DNA from: Paenibacillus sp. FSL H7-0326
Lineage (GTDB): Bacteria; Bacillota; Bacilli; Paenibacillales; Paenibacillaceae
Direction of reading: 5' to 3'
DNA length: 64,000 bases
NCBI RefSeq assembly: GCF_001955535.1
Contig: NZ_MPVN01000004.1
Location: forward strand, 496,001-560,000
The position numbers were made by a program, and so were the translations under genes. The notes under the pieces are model-generated. The model was not told the DNA's origin. It saw nothing but the letters and a program-made list of their open reading frames with translations, and searched no databases. Below, piece by piece: positions 55,009 to 62,609 of this stretch. Numbering within the stretch: position 1 is the first letter of the stretch; each line of letters opens with the position of its first letter.

Positions 55009-55034
55009 GTAACAATGTTATGTTACATTGTGTT
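55009..55034. promoter_or_regulatory. Dyad next to the yhbD start, candidate operator
   Basis: GTAACA and TGTTAC flank ATGTTA and are followed by ATTGTGTT, repeating the ACATTGTGTT core of the upstream dyad. It abuts the AGGAGG ribosome site at 55037, so a bound protein could block expression. Confidence 0.45.
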
Positions 55035-55051
55035 CAGGAGGTTGATTTCAC

Positions 55052-55705
55052 ATGCAGGAGGACTTGATATCGAAGAAAGATCTGCTGGAGATCACCGGTA
55101 TTTCATATGGACAGTTATACCGATGGAAGCGGAAGAATTTAATTCCGGAGGATTGGTTCATTCGCAGATCTTCCTTTACGGGTCAGGAGACGTTTTTCCC
55201 CAGGGAGAGCATCTTATCACGAATTCACAAAATAAAAAACATGAAAGATGATCTATCTCTGGATGAGCTCGCAGATGTGTTCTCTCCATCGGTCAGCACG
55301 CTTCTTCTGACACAGGAAGAAATCATGCATAGACAGCTGGTTACACCGATCACCATGCAATTGTACATAGAGCAAGCGGAGCTTCATGAGACAGAGCAGC
55401 TGGAGTTCGAGCAGCTACTTTGCCTTTATGTTCTGGATCAGGCTTTGTCCAGTGGACAAATGACCCGAGATGAGGGAGCGCTTCTCATTCGTACGTTTCA
55501 TCATGAATACAGGAAGTTCGAGGATAAGGGCTGTGACATCATTCTGATCCGCAAAATGGGCGTGCCGATTCTTGTGATGGTCAGTGCAGGAAGCGGAATA
55601 TATTACGATATAGGCGTTAAGGAAGTTCTGAGGTTACCAATTGCAGTTTATATAGAACAGCTGAAGGTGCATTTAAATCGATCTGGAGGTTATCGCTATG
55701 AGTGA
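55052..55705 (+). CDS. yhbD: YhbD-family protein (DUF4004), MerR-like helix-turn-helix at N-terminus
   Basis: The 217-residue protein begins with a winged-helix/MerR-type DNA-binding segment, ISKKDLLEITGISYGQLYRWKRKNLIPEDWF, followed by RESILSRIHKIKNMKDDLSLDELADVFSP, as in the B. subtilis YhbD family, which precedes bactofilin-like genes. The C-terminal half is helical and unassigned. A regulatory role for the operon is likely but not proven. CAGGAGG precedes the ATG. It overlaps the next gene by 8 bases, so translation is coupled. Dyads upstream may be its own operators. Confidence 0.85.
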   Translation: MQEDLISKKDLLEITGISYGQLYRWKRKNLIPEDWFIRRSSFTGQETFFPRESILSRIHKIKNMKDDLSLDELADVFSPSVSTLLLTQEEIMHRQLVTPITMQLYIEQAELHETEQLEFEQLLCLYVLDQALSSGQMTRDEGALLIRTFHHEYRKFEDKGCDIILIRKMGVPILVMVSAGSGIYYDIGVKEVLRLPIAVYIEQLKVHLNRSGGYRYE

Positions 55706-56471
55706 AGCAGAAAGACGGAATCGGAATATTGCGGGAATTTGCAGTACTTCAGGGGGGATCTACCAGCATGTCAGAGCAGATGGGATGGCCAAATTTTCCA
55801 GTGATATCGACTGTATCAGTTATGAAGTGAACGGAACCGCAAGTTTGAATGGTGCTCTCAAATGTAATCGCTACTTCGTGAACGGGCTATCAACGGTGAA
55901 TGGTGACATCTCTGCAGAAGAAATCTTCGTTAACGGCACAAGTAAAGCAAAAGGGAATGTTGGAGCTGACCGAACTCGAGTGGATGGTGTCTTTTCTATT
56001 AGAGGACAGCTGGATACAGAATCGCTTGTCGTCAACGGCAAAGCTAACGTAGGCGGCAAACTCATTGCCAGCAGCGTAGAAGTAGCAGGAACCCTGTCTG
56101 CAGACCGGGATGTGGAATGCGAGAAGCTCGAGGTACAGGGCGGCTTCAAGATCCATGGGCTGCTGAACGCGGGTGATATTGATATTAAACTGCTTCTGGG
56201 TTGTGAGGCGGAGGATATTGGCGGAGAACGTATTCATGTGCGCCGTGATCATAAGGTAAAGCTTCTTGATGATTTTGTGCCAGGACTCGCGCCTAAGCTG
56301 AAGGCCAAAGTGATTGAAGGAGATGACATCTACTTGGAGCAGACCTATGCTCAAACGGTTAGGGGAAACCGAGTGGTTATTGGCCCAGGCTGCCAGATTG
56401 GTCTTGTGGAGTATAAGGAATCCTATTATCAGGATGAGGATACGGTCGTCGATCGCTACATTCAAACGTAA
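55698..56471 (+). CDS. yhbE: Bactofilin-like polymer-forming protein (YhbE-type)
   Basis: The 257-residue protein is a run of short beta-turn repeats (SLNGALKCNRYFVNGLSTVN; GDISAEEIFVNGTSKAKGNV; SLVVNGKANVGGKLIASSVE), the pattern of bactofilins, which form right-handed beta-helices and polymerise without nucleotide. Its last part, VIGPGCQIGLVEYKESY, is shared with the next gene. The N-terminus is GGIYQHVRADGMAKFSSDID. GGAGG lies upstream of the ATG, inside the end of yhbD. A cytoskeletal or spore/wall scaffolding role is plausible; the location is unknown. Confidence 0.87.
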   Translation: MSEAERRNRNIAGICSTSGGIYQHVRADGMAKFSSDIDCISYEVNGTASLNGALKCNRYFVNGLSTVNGDISAEEIFVNGTSKAKGNVGADRTRVDGVFSIRGQLDTESLVVNGKANVGGKLIASSVEVAGTLSADRDVECEKLEVQGGFKIHGLLNAGDIDIKLLLGCEAEDIGGERIHVRRDHKVKLLDDFVPGLAPKLKAKVIEGDDIYLEQTYAQTVRGNRVVIGPGCQIGLVEYKESYYQDEDTVVDRYIQT

Positions 56472-56485
56472 AGAGGTGAATTGTT

Positions 56486-57229
56486 GTGATTACAGGTAAC
56501 CGTGAGCTTAACAGCGATTGGAAAAGTGACGTCAGAATGATTGGCGAAGGGGAGTCAGCTGGAGGAGCATTTCGGAAAATAAGCATTATGGGTCAAGGCC
56601 GAATTGAAGGGGATGCGAGCTGCGAGCTGTTTCGCTGTATGGGGGACGCCTCTGTACAAGGGCAATTAGATGCATCCTCATTCAAACTGTTGGGAAATGT
56701 GCATATAAAAGGCGGATTATCCGGTGATTCCGCATCAACGCTGGGGGAGCTTCGTGTAGATGGAACATTGCAGATTCGTCATATGAAGCTGCTCGGGGCA
56801 ATGAAAGTAGGACAGAATCTTCGCGGTGAGAAGCTGAAATGCTCAGGGCAGCTGCAAATTCACGGGGACTGTATCTCTGAAGAAGTGCGCATACGAGGTG
56901 TGATTACGGCAGAAGGAGCCGTGAACGCGGAGCATATTCGAATTAAACTGAATGGTCCGAGTCGTGCAAGGGAATTATGCGGGGCACAGATTGATGTTGG
57001 GCAGGCGTTTTTATCCTGGTTTCCGCGCTTCCTTAGTAAGGGAGTCAACAAGACCCTGTCGGCTGATCTGATTGAGGGTGATAACATCAGGCTTGAGCAT
57101 GTGGAGGCAAAGGTTGTGCGAGGACGGCGAGTCACGATTGGTCCAGGCTGCCGGATCGGGCTGGTTGAATATACGGAGAAATACAAGGAGCATCCCACTG
57201 CGAAGGTAGACAAGAGCTTGCGTCGCTAA
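56486..57229 (+). CDS. yhbF: Second bactofilin-like protein (YhbF-type)
   Basis: The 247-residue protein starts at GTG behind AGAGGTGA, 14 bases after yhbE. It has the same beta-repeat character (ISIMGQGRIEGDASCELFRCM; GELRVDGTLQIRHMKLLGAM) and the shared C-terminal phrase VTIGPGCRIGLVEYTEKYKEH. A second shared block is IEGDNIRLEHVEAKVVRGRR, matching IEGDDIYLEQTYAQTVRGNR in yhbE, so the two arose by duplication. The pair probably co-assembles. A terminator at 57286-57325 ends the operon. Confidence 0.87.
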   Translation: MITGNRELNSDWKSDVRMIGEGESAGGAFRKISIMGQGRIEGDASCELFRCMGDASVQGQLDASSFKLLGNVHIKGGLSGDSASTLGELRVDGTLQIRHMKLLGAMKVGQNLRGEKLKCSGQLQIHGDCISEEVRIRGVITAEGAVNAEHIRIKLNGPSRARELCGAQIDVGQAFLSWFPRFLSKGVNKTLSADLIEGDNIRLEHVEAKVVRGRRVTIGPGCRIGLVEYTEKYKEHPTAKVDKSLRR

Positions 57230-57285
57230 AAATAGGATGCAATGAACTCAAGAACTAAAAGCGCTCAGGAACTGAAGACTCATGG

Positions 57286-57325
57286 ACTCATGAACCTGCA
57301 TCTTACAGGCCCATGAGTTTTTTTG
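57286..57325 (+). terminator. Terminator after yhbF
   Basis: ACTCATGAACCTG pairs with CAGGCCCATGAGT (imperfect in the middle) over a CATCTTA loop, followed by seven T residues. An alternative stem uses the ACTCATGG immediately before. Confidence 0.8.
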
Positions 57326-57382
57326 TTTATTTAAAAGGCTTCAAAGAATAGGGCAGAAGCTCCTGCAGCTCACAAATCAACA

Positions 57383-58852
57383 TCAATCTCCGATGGCTCC
57401 CTGTGTACGTATACCGTCCTCGACCGGAGGAGCAGGGTCAAATGGCGCAGGTTCTGAGCGGTCTTCTGTCTCAGAGGAAGGGTTGTCTGGATTGGCTGCA
57501 ATTAGACGCGCTTGTGGACGATAGGTGTCCTTGGAGATCAGAGTGCGGGAGACGATAGCGCCATCGATTCGTTTAATCTGATAGGTCTCCACAATATATC
57601 CCGGTGCTCCTTCTTGGACTACGGCCTGCGTATTTACCGGCAGAGAAGAGTCATTCGTAAACTCTGTGGGTGCAGGGAGTGTTTCAAGGAGAAGTGTTTC
57701 GAGCTCATAGGTTACATTCTCCGGCATGGTTCCAAAAAACTTTACAACCAGCTCGCGATTCTTAATCTCTGCTTTGATCAGCAGCGATTTGCCCGTAGTA
57801 TTCTTGAATCTGAAATTGATGTAGTCCGTCGCGAACGTAGCATCAAGGCCTTTGGGCATATAACTGACCGGCAGTGAATGATTTCTCCGTTCCACAATGT
57901 GAAGCCCTGTTCTGAGTGCCGCATTATAGAGGGTGCTTGAGACCTGGCAGATGCCCCCGCCGATACCTGGAACAAGCTCTCCGCCTACAATGACAGGGGC
58001 TTCCTTGAAGCCGCTGTCCTTCTCTGCCTTCTTGACAATTTGTCCATAGTTGAGCTCATCTCCCGGCTTAAGTATCATACCATCCACCGCTTTGGCGGCA
58101 GCCGTTACGTTGTAGGTTCTACCTTCTCCGCTCGTGCCGAGTGGGGTAGAGACTTGAATGATTTTTCGCTGAATGCCAGACTGTCTAAGAGAGTCAATTG
58201 TTACCGAGGGGTTCATCACTTGGAGGGGAAGGTCGATAACAATAGTAGGTCTGGGTTCTATTGGATTCATAAGTCGTGTGAAATCGGCCGGAACAGCATG
58301 TTCTATACGCCGGGTCATCTCCGTCCAGTGAATCCTGTTCGCGCTGTGCTCAGGTATAAACTCGATTTCATCCAGTTTCGTAATAAGGACCTTAGCAGGA
58401 ATCAAGTCACCAAATTCAGATTGTTCCCAGGCAGGAGACAGATAGCTTCGCAATTTAGCACGATCATAGCTGTAGGAGATGCTCCAGTCTTTTTGAAAAC
58501 GAAGTCGGTTGAAGAGTCTTTGAACCATGTTTCCTTCGGACAGACCCGCTGCGGCCTGTTTAAACTCATTCGCGTTATACCTCACTCCGGCATGCTGCAG
58601 TGTCAGCTTGGGGGTGGATAGGGTGCGATTGCCTTCCTTTAGCTGTAGAGGCAGGTCTTCTAATGCCTGGAGCTTCTGATCAAGCTCACGAATTACTGAA
58701 GGGATATCTTGGCCGCCGACAGCCCAGCCGGAGATGGTTACTTTTGACGGGAGCTTCGCTTGATGAGTATACATATAAATCCACACCAAAAGGGTGGTGA
58801 AAAAGAGAGCAAATAGCACAGAAATGATGGCGAAAGTGTGAATTTTTTTCAT
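57383..58852 (-). CDS. VanW family exported protein
   Basis: The 489-residue protein has a single N-terminal transmembrane or signal segment (FAIISVLFALFFTTLLVWIYMY) and a long extracytoplasmic part. The VanW domain lies at about 270-390: KPGDELNYGQIVKKAEKDSG, GELVPGIGGGICQVSSTLYNAAL and HSLPVSYMPKGLDATF are its signatures. A beta-rich and Pro-rich tail follows. VanW proteins are linked to vancomycin resistance clusters by name, but the function is unsettled. GGAAAGGAG precedes the ATG. Two WalR-type boxes lie in its upstream region, so it may belong to the wall-stress regulon. Confidence 0.9.
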   Translation of the reverse strand: MKKIHTFAIISVLFALFFTTLLVWIYMYTHQAKLPSKVTISGWAVGGQDIPSVIRELDQKLQALEDLPLQLKEGNRTLSTPKLTLQHAGVRYNANEFKQAAAGLSEGNMVQRLFNRLRFQKDWSISYSYDRAKLRSYLSPAWEQSEFGDLIPAKVLITKLDEIEFIPEHSANRIHWTEMTRRIEHAVPADFTRLMNPIEPRPTIVIDLPLQVMNPSVTIDSLRQSGIQRKIIQVSTPLGTSGEGRTYNVTAAAKAVDGMILKPGDELNYGQIVKKAEKDSGFKEAPVIVGGELVPGIGGGICQVSSTLYNAALRTGLHIVERRNHSLPVSYMPKGLDATFATDYINFRFKNTTGKSLLIKAEIKNRELVVKFFGTMPENVTYELETLLLETLPAPTEFTNDSSLPVNTQAVVQEGAPGYIVETYQIKRIDGAIVSRTLISKDTYRPQARLIAANPDNPSSETEDRSEPAPFDPAPPVEDGIRTQGAIGD

Positions 58853-58885
58853 GGGTAACTCCTTTCCTGCTTCTTGTTTCCCCGG

Positions 58886-58902
58886 ATTACAAACACTTTA
58901 CA
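58886..58902 (-). promoter_or_regulatory. WalR-type box 2, between vanW and ftsE
   Basis: On the reverse strand TGTAAA-GTGTT-TGTAAT matches the WalR (YycF) consensus TGTWAH-N5-TGTWAH with no mismatch. It lies 34 bases upstream of the vanW start, close to where transcription would begin. Confidence 0.6.
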
Positions 58903-58944
58903 TGTATATGTTCCGGAAGCGGAAATCTTTCGGCTACTCAAAAG

Positions 58945-58961
58945 GTAACAAATTTGTTACA
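58945..58961 (-). promoter_or_regulatory. WalR-type box 1, between vanW and ftsE
   Basis: On the reverse strand TGTAAC-AAATT-TGTTAC matches TGTWAH-N5-TGTWAH. The same stretch includes a perfect 16-bp palindrome, GTAACAAATTTGTTAC, so it reads nearly the same in both directions. It is 59 bases from box 2 and in the same orientation. Confidence 0.6.
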
Positions 58962-59056
58962 ATGGGAAACATCTTGATGAAATTCGAGAGATTTTAAAGG
59001 AAATCAATGGAAAGTGTCGAAATGATAAAGGCTACTATGCAACGGGAAGTGATCAT

Positions 59057-59743
59057 GTGATTGAATTACAGGACGTGTGGAAGACCTATCCGAATGGGGC
59101 ACATGCCTTGCAAGGTGTGTCGGTAAAGATCGACCGCAACGAATTCGTTTATATTGTCGGACCGTCTGGTGCGGGGAAATCGACATTTATGAAGCTCATT
59201 TACAGAGAAGAAGTTCCGACAAAAGGACAGATTTCAGTTAACGGATTTAATATCGGTAAGCTGAAGCATCGCAAAATCCCTTATGTTCGGCGTAATATCG
59301 GCGTTATTTTTCAGGATTTCAGACTTCTGCCGAAGATGACGGCGTATGAGAATGTTGCATTTGCAATGGAGGTTGTTGAAGCGCCGAAGAAACAGATTAA
59401 GAAGCGGGTTATGGAAGCCCTGGATCTTGTCGGACTTAAGAACAAGGCAGACCGAGAGCCGAACCAGCTGTCAGGCGGGGAGCAGCAGCGTATTGCGATC
59501 GCAAGGGCGATCGTGAACAATCCGTCTGTCATCATCGCGGACGAGCCTACAGGTAACCTTGACCCTGAGACGTCATGGGGGATTATGCAGCTGCTCGATG
59601 AGATCAATTTCCGAGGAACAACAATCGTGATGGCAACCCATAACCGGGATATTGTAAATACCATGCGTAAGCGGGTTATTGCCATTGAGCAGGGACATAT
59701 CGTCCGAGACGAAATGAGAGGGGAATACGGCTATGAATTTTAG
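59057..59743 (+). CDS. ftsE: Cell division ABC-transporter-like ATPase FtsE
   Basis: FtsE pairs with FtsX at the membrane and uses ATP to switch on a peptidoglycan hydrolase outside the cell. The 228-residue protein has Walker A GPSGAGKSTFMKL, the signature LSGGEQQRIAIARAIV, Walker B VIIADEPTGNLD and the switch His (VMATHNRDIV). The start is GTG at 59057 with GGGAAGTG upstream; the overlapping ATG one frame away reads straight into TGA. It overlaps ftsX by 11 bases, so the two are translated together. Confidence 0.97.
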   Translation: MIELQDVWKTYPNGAHALQGVSVKIDRNEFVYIVGPSGAGKSTFMKLIYREEVPTKGQISVNGFNIGKLKHRKIPYVRRNIGVIFQDFRLLPKMTAYENVAFAMEVVEAPKKQIKKRVMEALDLVGLKNKADREPNQLSGGEQQRIAIARAIVNNPSVIIADEPTGNLDPETSWGIMQLLDEINFRGTTIVMATHNRDIVNTMRKRVIAIEQGHIVRDEMRGEYGYEF

Positions 59744-60650
59744 TACCTTCTTGCGCCATATGCGGGAAGGGTTCAAGAGCCTATTCCGTAACGGCTGGAT
59801 GTCCATAGCATCTATTACGTCGATTATTGTCTCATTGTTGATTCTAGGCGTGTTCGTTCTGCTCGTGGTGAACGTCAATTCCATGGCGGATCAGGCAGAT
59901 GACCAAGTGGAGATCAGTACATTCCTGCAGCTTAATGTAGATGAGGCGCTGCGCGGTAAGCTTCAGGACGAGATTGGAGCCATGCCGGAAGTGAGCAAGA
60001 TTGAATTTGTTCCTAAAGAGCAAGGCTTGGCAGATTTTAAAGAAGAGCTTGGAGAAGATGGTCAGGAGCTGCTTGAAGGCTTCGACGAGGATAACAATCC
60101 TCTCCCGGATACGCTCAGGGTAGAGGTTATTGATCCGAGCACAGTCAGCTTTGTAGCTGAGAAGATTGAAGCGCTGAACGAGGAATACCCAGAGCAGCCC
60201 ATTATGAAAGTGAACTATGGAGAAGACACGGTGGAGACACTGTTCAAGATCACTCGTCTGATCCGGACGATCGGCGTTGTTTTTGTAGCAGGTCTTGCAC
60301 TCATGTCCATGTTTTTGATCTCTAACACGATTCGCGTAACGATCCTGGCACGCCGCCGGGAGATCAGCATCATGAAGCTGGTAGGAGCGACAAACTCCTT
60401 TATCCGCTGGCCGTTCTTTGTTGAAGGGGCCTTGATTGGATTCATTGGATCTATTATTACGATCGCTATACTATTTATCGGATACAACCAGCTGCTGAAC
60501 TCGATTCAACAAGATATTATCATCCAGATGCTTGATCTGGTGCCATTGTCCAGTATATGGACTTGGTTTGGCGGATCACTGCTCCTTATGGGAATGCTCG
60601 TGGGCATCCTGGGAAGCACGTTGTCTATTCGTAAATCTTTGAAAGTGTAA
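59733..60650 (+). CDS. ftsX: Cell division protein FtsX
   Basis: FtsX is the membrane partner of FtsE. The 305-residue protein has one N-terminal transmembrane helix (ITSIIVSLLILGVFVLLVVNV), a large extracellular loop of about 120 residues where the hydrolase partner docks, and three C-terminal helices (VVFVAGLALMSMFLISNTIRV; PFFVEGALIGFIGSIITIAI; GSLLLMGMLVGILGSTLS), with RREISIMKLVGATNSFIRWPF as the family motif. A GGGGAATA site lies within ftsE. The M23 peptidase two steps downstream is its probable client. Confidence 0.96.
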   Translation: MNFSTFLRHMREGFKSLFRNGWMSIASITSIIVSLLILGVFVLLVVNVNSMADQADDQVEISTFLQLNVDEALRGKLQDEIGAMPEVSKIEFVPKEQGLADFKEELGEDGQELLEGFDEDNNPLPDTLRVEVIDPSTVSFVAEKIEALNEEYPEQPIMKVNYGEDTVETLFKITRLIRTIGVVFVAGLALMSMFLISNTIRVTILARRREISIMKLVGATNSFIRWPFFVEGALIGFIGSIITIAILFIGYNQLLNSIQQDIIIQMLDLVPLSSIWTWFGGSLLLMGMLVGILGSTLSIRKSLKV

Positions 60651-60693
60651 GGTTTTCATAGTTTTAGTAGTTTGTAGTTTCGTATAATCATGT

Positions 60694-60714
60694 GGCTGTC
60701 CTTATCGGGCAGCC
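60694..60714 (+). other. Hairpin without T run after ftsX
   Basis: GGCTGTCC pairs with GGGCAGCC over a TTATC loop, then CTTAAG. Lacking a T run, it is not a usual terminator and may be a processing or stability element, consistent with partial read-through to the M23 gene. Confidence 0.35.
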
Positions 60715-60783
60715 CTTAAGTAAGAACATAACTCGTCATGGATTGATATATAAAATACTTACGAAGAAGGATGGGAAACGAAC

Positions 60784-62091
60784 TTGAAAAAGACGGCCAC
60801 TGCAATAGCGTTAAGTTTACTTACAGCCACAGTGCTTAGTCCTGGATACGGAGTCGCTGCATCAAGCATCAGCGATATTGATAAAGAGCTGGATCAGCTG
60901 GAACAGCAGTCCGAATCTGCGAAGTCACAGCAACAGAAGGCGGAACAGAAGAAGCAGGAAGCAGAACACTACAAGCAGAAGCAAGAAGCCTATCTCGAAG
61001 CTATTATGGAACAAATTGAAGCCGTAAGTAATGAGCTGGCGACCGTGTCTTACCGCATTGAAACTACGGAAGAGAATTTGCGGAACACGAAGAAGGAACT
61101 GCAGGCAGCAGAAGAGAGAATTGCAGCCCGCGAGGAGCTGCTCGAATCGCGTGTTCGTCTGATGTACACAGATGGAACAGTTTCCTATCTGGATGTATTG
61201 CTGGCTTCTACAAGCATTTCCGATTTTCTGGAGCGTGCAGATTCATTGAAGATGATCGTGGATCAGGATCAGAATCTGCTCGTTGAACATAAGAAAGATA
61301 AGCAGCTTGTTGTAGACAAGAAGGCAGAACTCGAACAGCAGTATGCAGAACATAAACGTCTATATGCTGAGAAAAAAGAACGCAAGGCAGAGCTGGATAG
61401 TAAAGAGCAAGAGAAACAGACGCTCATTGCAGGTTATGAGGAAGAAATCCATGTGCATGGCGAGCTTAGCGAGGAACAGGATCGCATGCTCGTAGAGATC
61501 GCATCGAAACGTTCAGCACTGGTTCAAGAGAAGAACAAGCTCAAGGCAGAGCAGGCGGCAGCAGCGGCAAGAGCGAAGGCGGCAGCGGAAGAAGCAGCAA
61601 GAAAGGCTGCTCAGAAGAAAGTAGCCAGCTCGAACTCCAGCTCCAGCTCTTCTGGTTCTAGCTCTAGCTCAAGTGAAACCATGTCTTCCAGCGGCAGCGG
61701 TGTGCTGGGAATGCCGATCTCAGGCGCGCGTATCTCCTCAGGTTACGGACCGCGTATTCACCCGATCACAGGTGAGGTTGGTAAGATGCATACCGGTACT
61801 GACTTTGCTGCCCCTCAAGGAACAAGCATTTATGCCGCTGAAGATGGCGTAGTTATCATGGCAGAATGGTACAGTGGTTATGGCTATACTGTGATAGTCG
61901 ATCACGGGGATGGACTATGGACGCTGTATGGACACATTCGCGAAGGCGGCATCAAAGTAAGCGAAGGAGATTCGGTGAGCCGTGGTCAAAAGATCGCCGA
62001 AGTCGGATCCACAGGAAACTCTACGGGACCTCACTTGCACTTTGAGGTTCGTGTGAATGGAAGTACGCAAAACCCGATGAATTATTTGTAA
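60784..62091 (+). CDS. Secreted M23 peptidase with coiled coil (EnvC/PcsB-type murein hydrolase or activator)
   Basis: The 435-residue protein starts at TTG behind AAGGATGGG and has a signal peptide (KKTATAIALSLLTATVLSPGYGVAA). Residues about 30-270 are a charged coiled coil (ELDQLEQQSESAKSQQQKAE and on), followed by a Ser-rich linker near 279-300. The C-terminal domain from about 310 is LytM/M23: HTGTDFAAPQGTSIYAAEDG with the metal ligands His and Asp, and LHFEVRVNG with the final HxH. Intact metal residues argue for an active endopeptidase, unlike EnvC itself. Coiled-coil M23 proteins next to ftsEX are its known clients, so FtsEX probably gates it. Confidence 0.92.
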   Translation: MKKTATAIALSLLTATVLSPGYGVAASSISDIDKELDQLEQQSESAKSQQQKAEQKKQEAEHYKQKQEAYLEAIMEQIEAVSNELATVSYRIETTEENLRNTKKELQAAEERIAAREELLESRVRLMYTDGTVSYLDVLLASTSISDFLERADSLKMIVDQDQNLLVEHKKDKQLVVDKKAELEQQYAEHKRLYAEKKERKAELDSKEQEKQTLIAGYEEEIHVHGELSEEQDRMLVEIASKRSALVQEKNKLKAEQAAAAARAKAAAEEAARKAAQKKVASSNSSSSSSGSSSSSSETMSSSGSGVLGMPISGARISSGYGPRIHPITGEVGKMHTGTDFAAPQGTSIYAAEDGVVIMAEWYSGYGYTVIVDHGDGLWTLYGHIREGGIKVSEGDSVSRGQKIAEVGSTGNSTGPHLHFEVRVNGSTQNPMNYL

Positions 62092-62609
62092 GCAGAGGTC
62101 TATTCTGGACATATTCCGTACAAGCTTTACATATACTCTTGCTGGTATATGGTTTTATGTGTGGGGATGAATCAGGCAACGAACATATAGACGATTGACT
62201 GAATCATCCGGGGATGATTCAGACAGCGGATATACGAACGATTGTCTGAATCATCCGGGGATGAATCAGGCAACGTAAAGCGTTCGTGTGCTGTTTCATC
62301 CACGGATGAAACAATAAGCGCAACACAGTCGTGCAGTGTTTCATCCAAGGATGAAACAATAAGCGCAACACAGTCGTGCAGTGTTTCATCCTTCAGCGAA
62401 ATATGATACAAGTAAATAAGGAGCTTGTTTTATCCAAGGATGAAACGGATGGCGTAACATAGCCGCCGACGGTTTCATCCAAGGATGAAGCAATAAGCGT
62501 GACACGGTCGCGCAGAGTTTCATCCAAGGATGAAGCCGGGCTCTAAGTTGACTTGTATCCTATTTACATCCAAAGCAAGTAAGTCGGAATAGAAAGGGCG
62601 GTGACGCTC
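62092..62609 (+). other. Intergenic region holding the palindromic repeat array
   Basis: Between the M23 gene and the S41 protease gene lie 518 bases, mostly filled by the tandem repeats at 62163-62536. A short open frame on the reverse strand (about 62172-62411) exists only because the repeat unit is 45 bases, a multiple of three; it has no ribosome site I trust. Confidence 0.6.
62163..62536. repeat. Array of about eight 45-bp palindromic repeats
   Basis: TCATCC cores occur at 62204, 62251, 62296, 62341, 62386, 62430, 62475 and 62520, a period of 45 bases with small indels (47 and 44). Most units carry the palindrome GTTTCATCC-AA-GGATGAAAC, or its variant TGAATCATCCGGGGATGATT, and a shared linker, CAATAAGCGCAACACAGTCG. 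Unit 5 is decayed (TTTCATCCTTCAGCGAA). The array therefore alternates hairpins and constant linkers; linkers are conserved, so this is not a CRISPR array with unique spacers. Confidence 0.85.

Larger units (their letters stand above)
54479..55051 (+). other. Intergenic region upstream of the yhbD-like operon, rich in dyads
   Basis: The region lies between divergent genes and contains three dyads: a perfect 13-bp inverted repeat at 54669-54704, a near-perfect 11-bp dyad at 54767-54791, and a GTAACA-TGTTAC dyad at 55009-55026. Small frames in it are not convincing. Confidence 0.55.

Noticed and set aside
54910..55251. 113-codon forward frame overlapping the yhbD start
   Set aside because: It conflicts with the well-supported yhbD start behind AGGAGG and has no ribosome site or recognisable content.
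62172..62411. Small repetitive protein of 79 residues on the reverse strand
   Set aside because: Its 15-residue period is simply the 45-bp DNA repeat being a multiple of three; no ribosome site and a decayed unit argue against coding.
62163..62536. CRISPR array
   Set aside because: The spacing of 45 bases is regular, but the sequences between palindromes are conserved, not unique spacers, and no cas gene is nearby.
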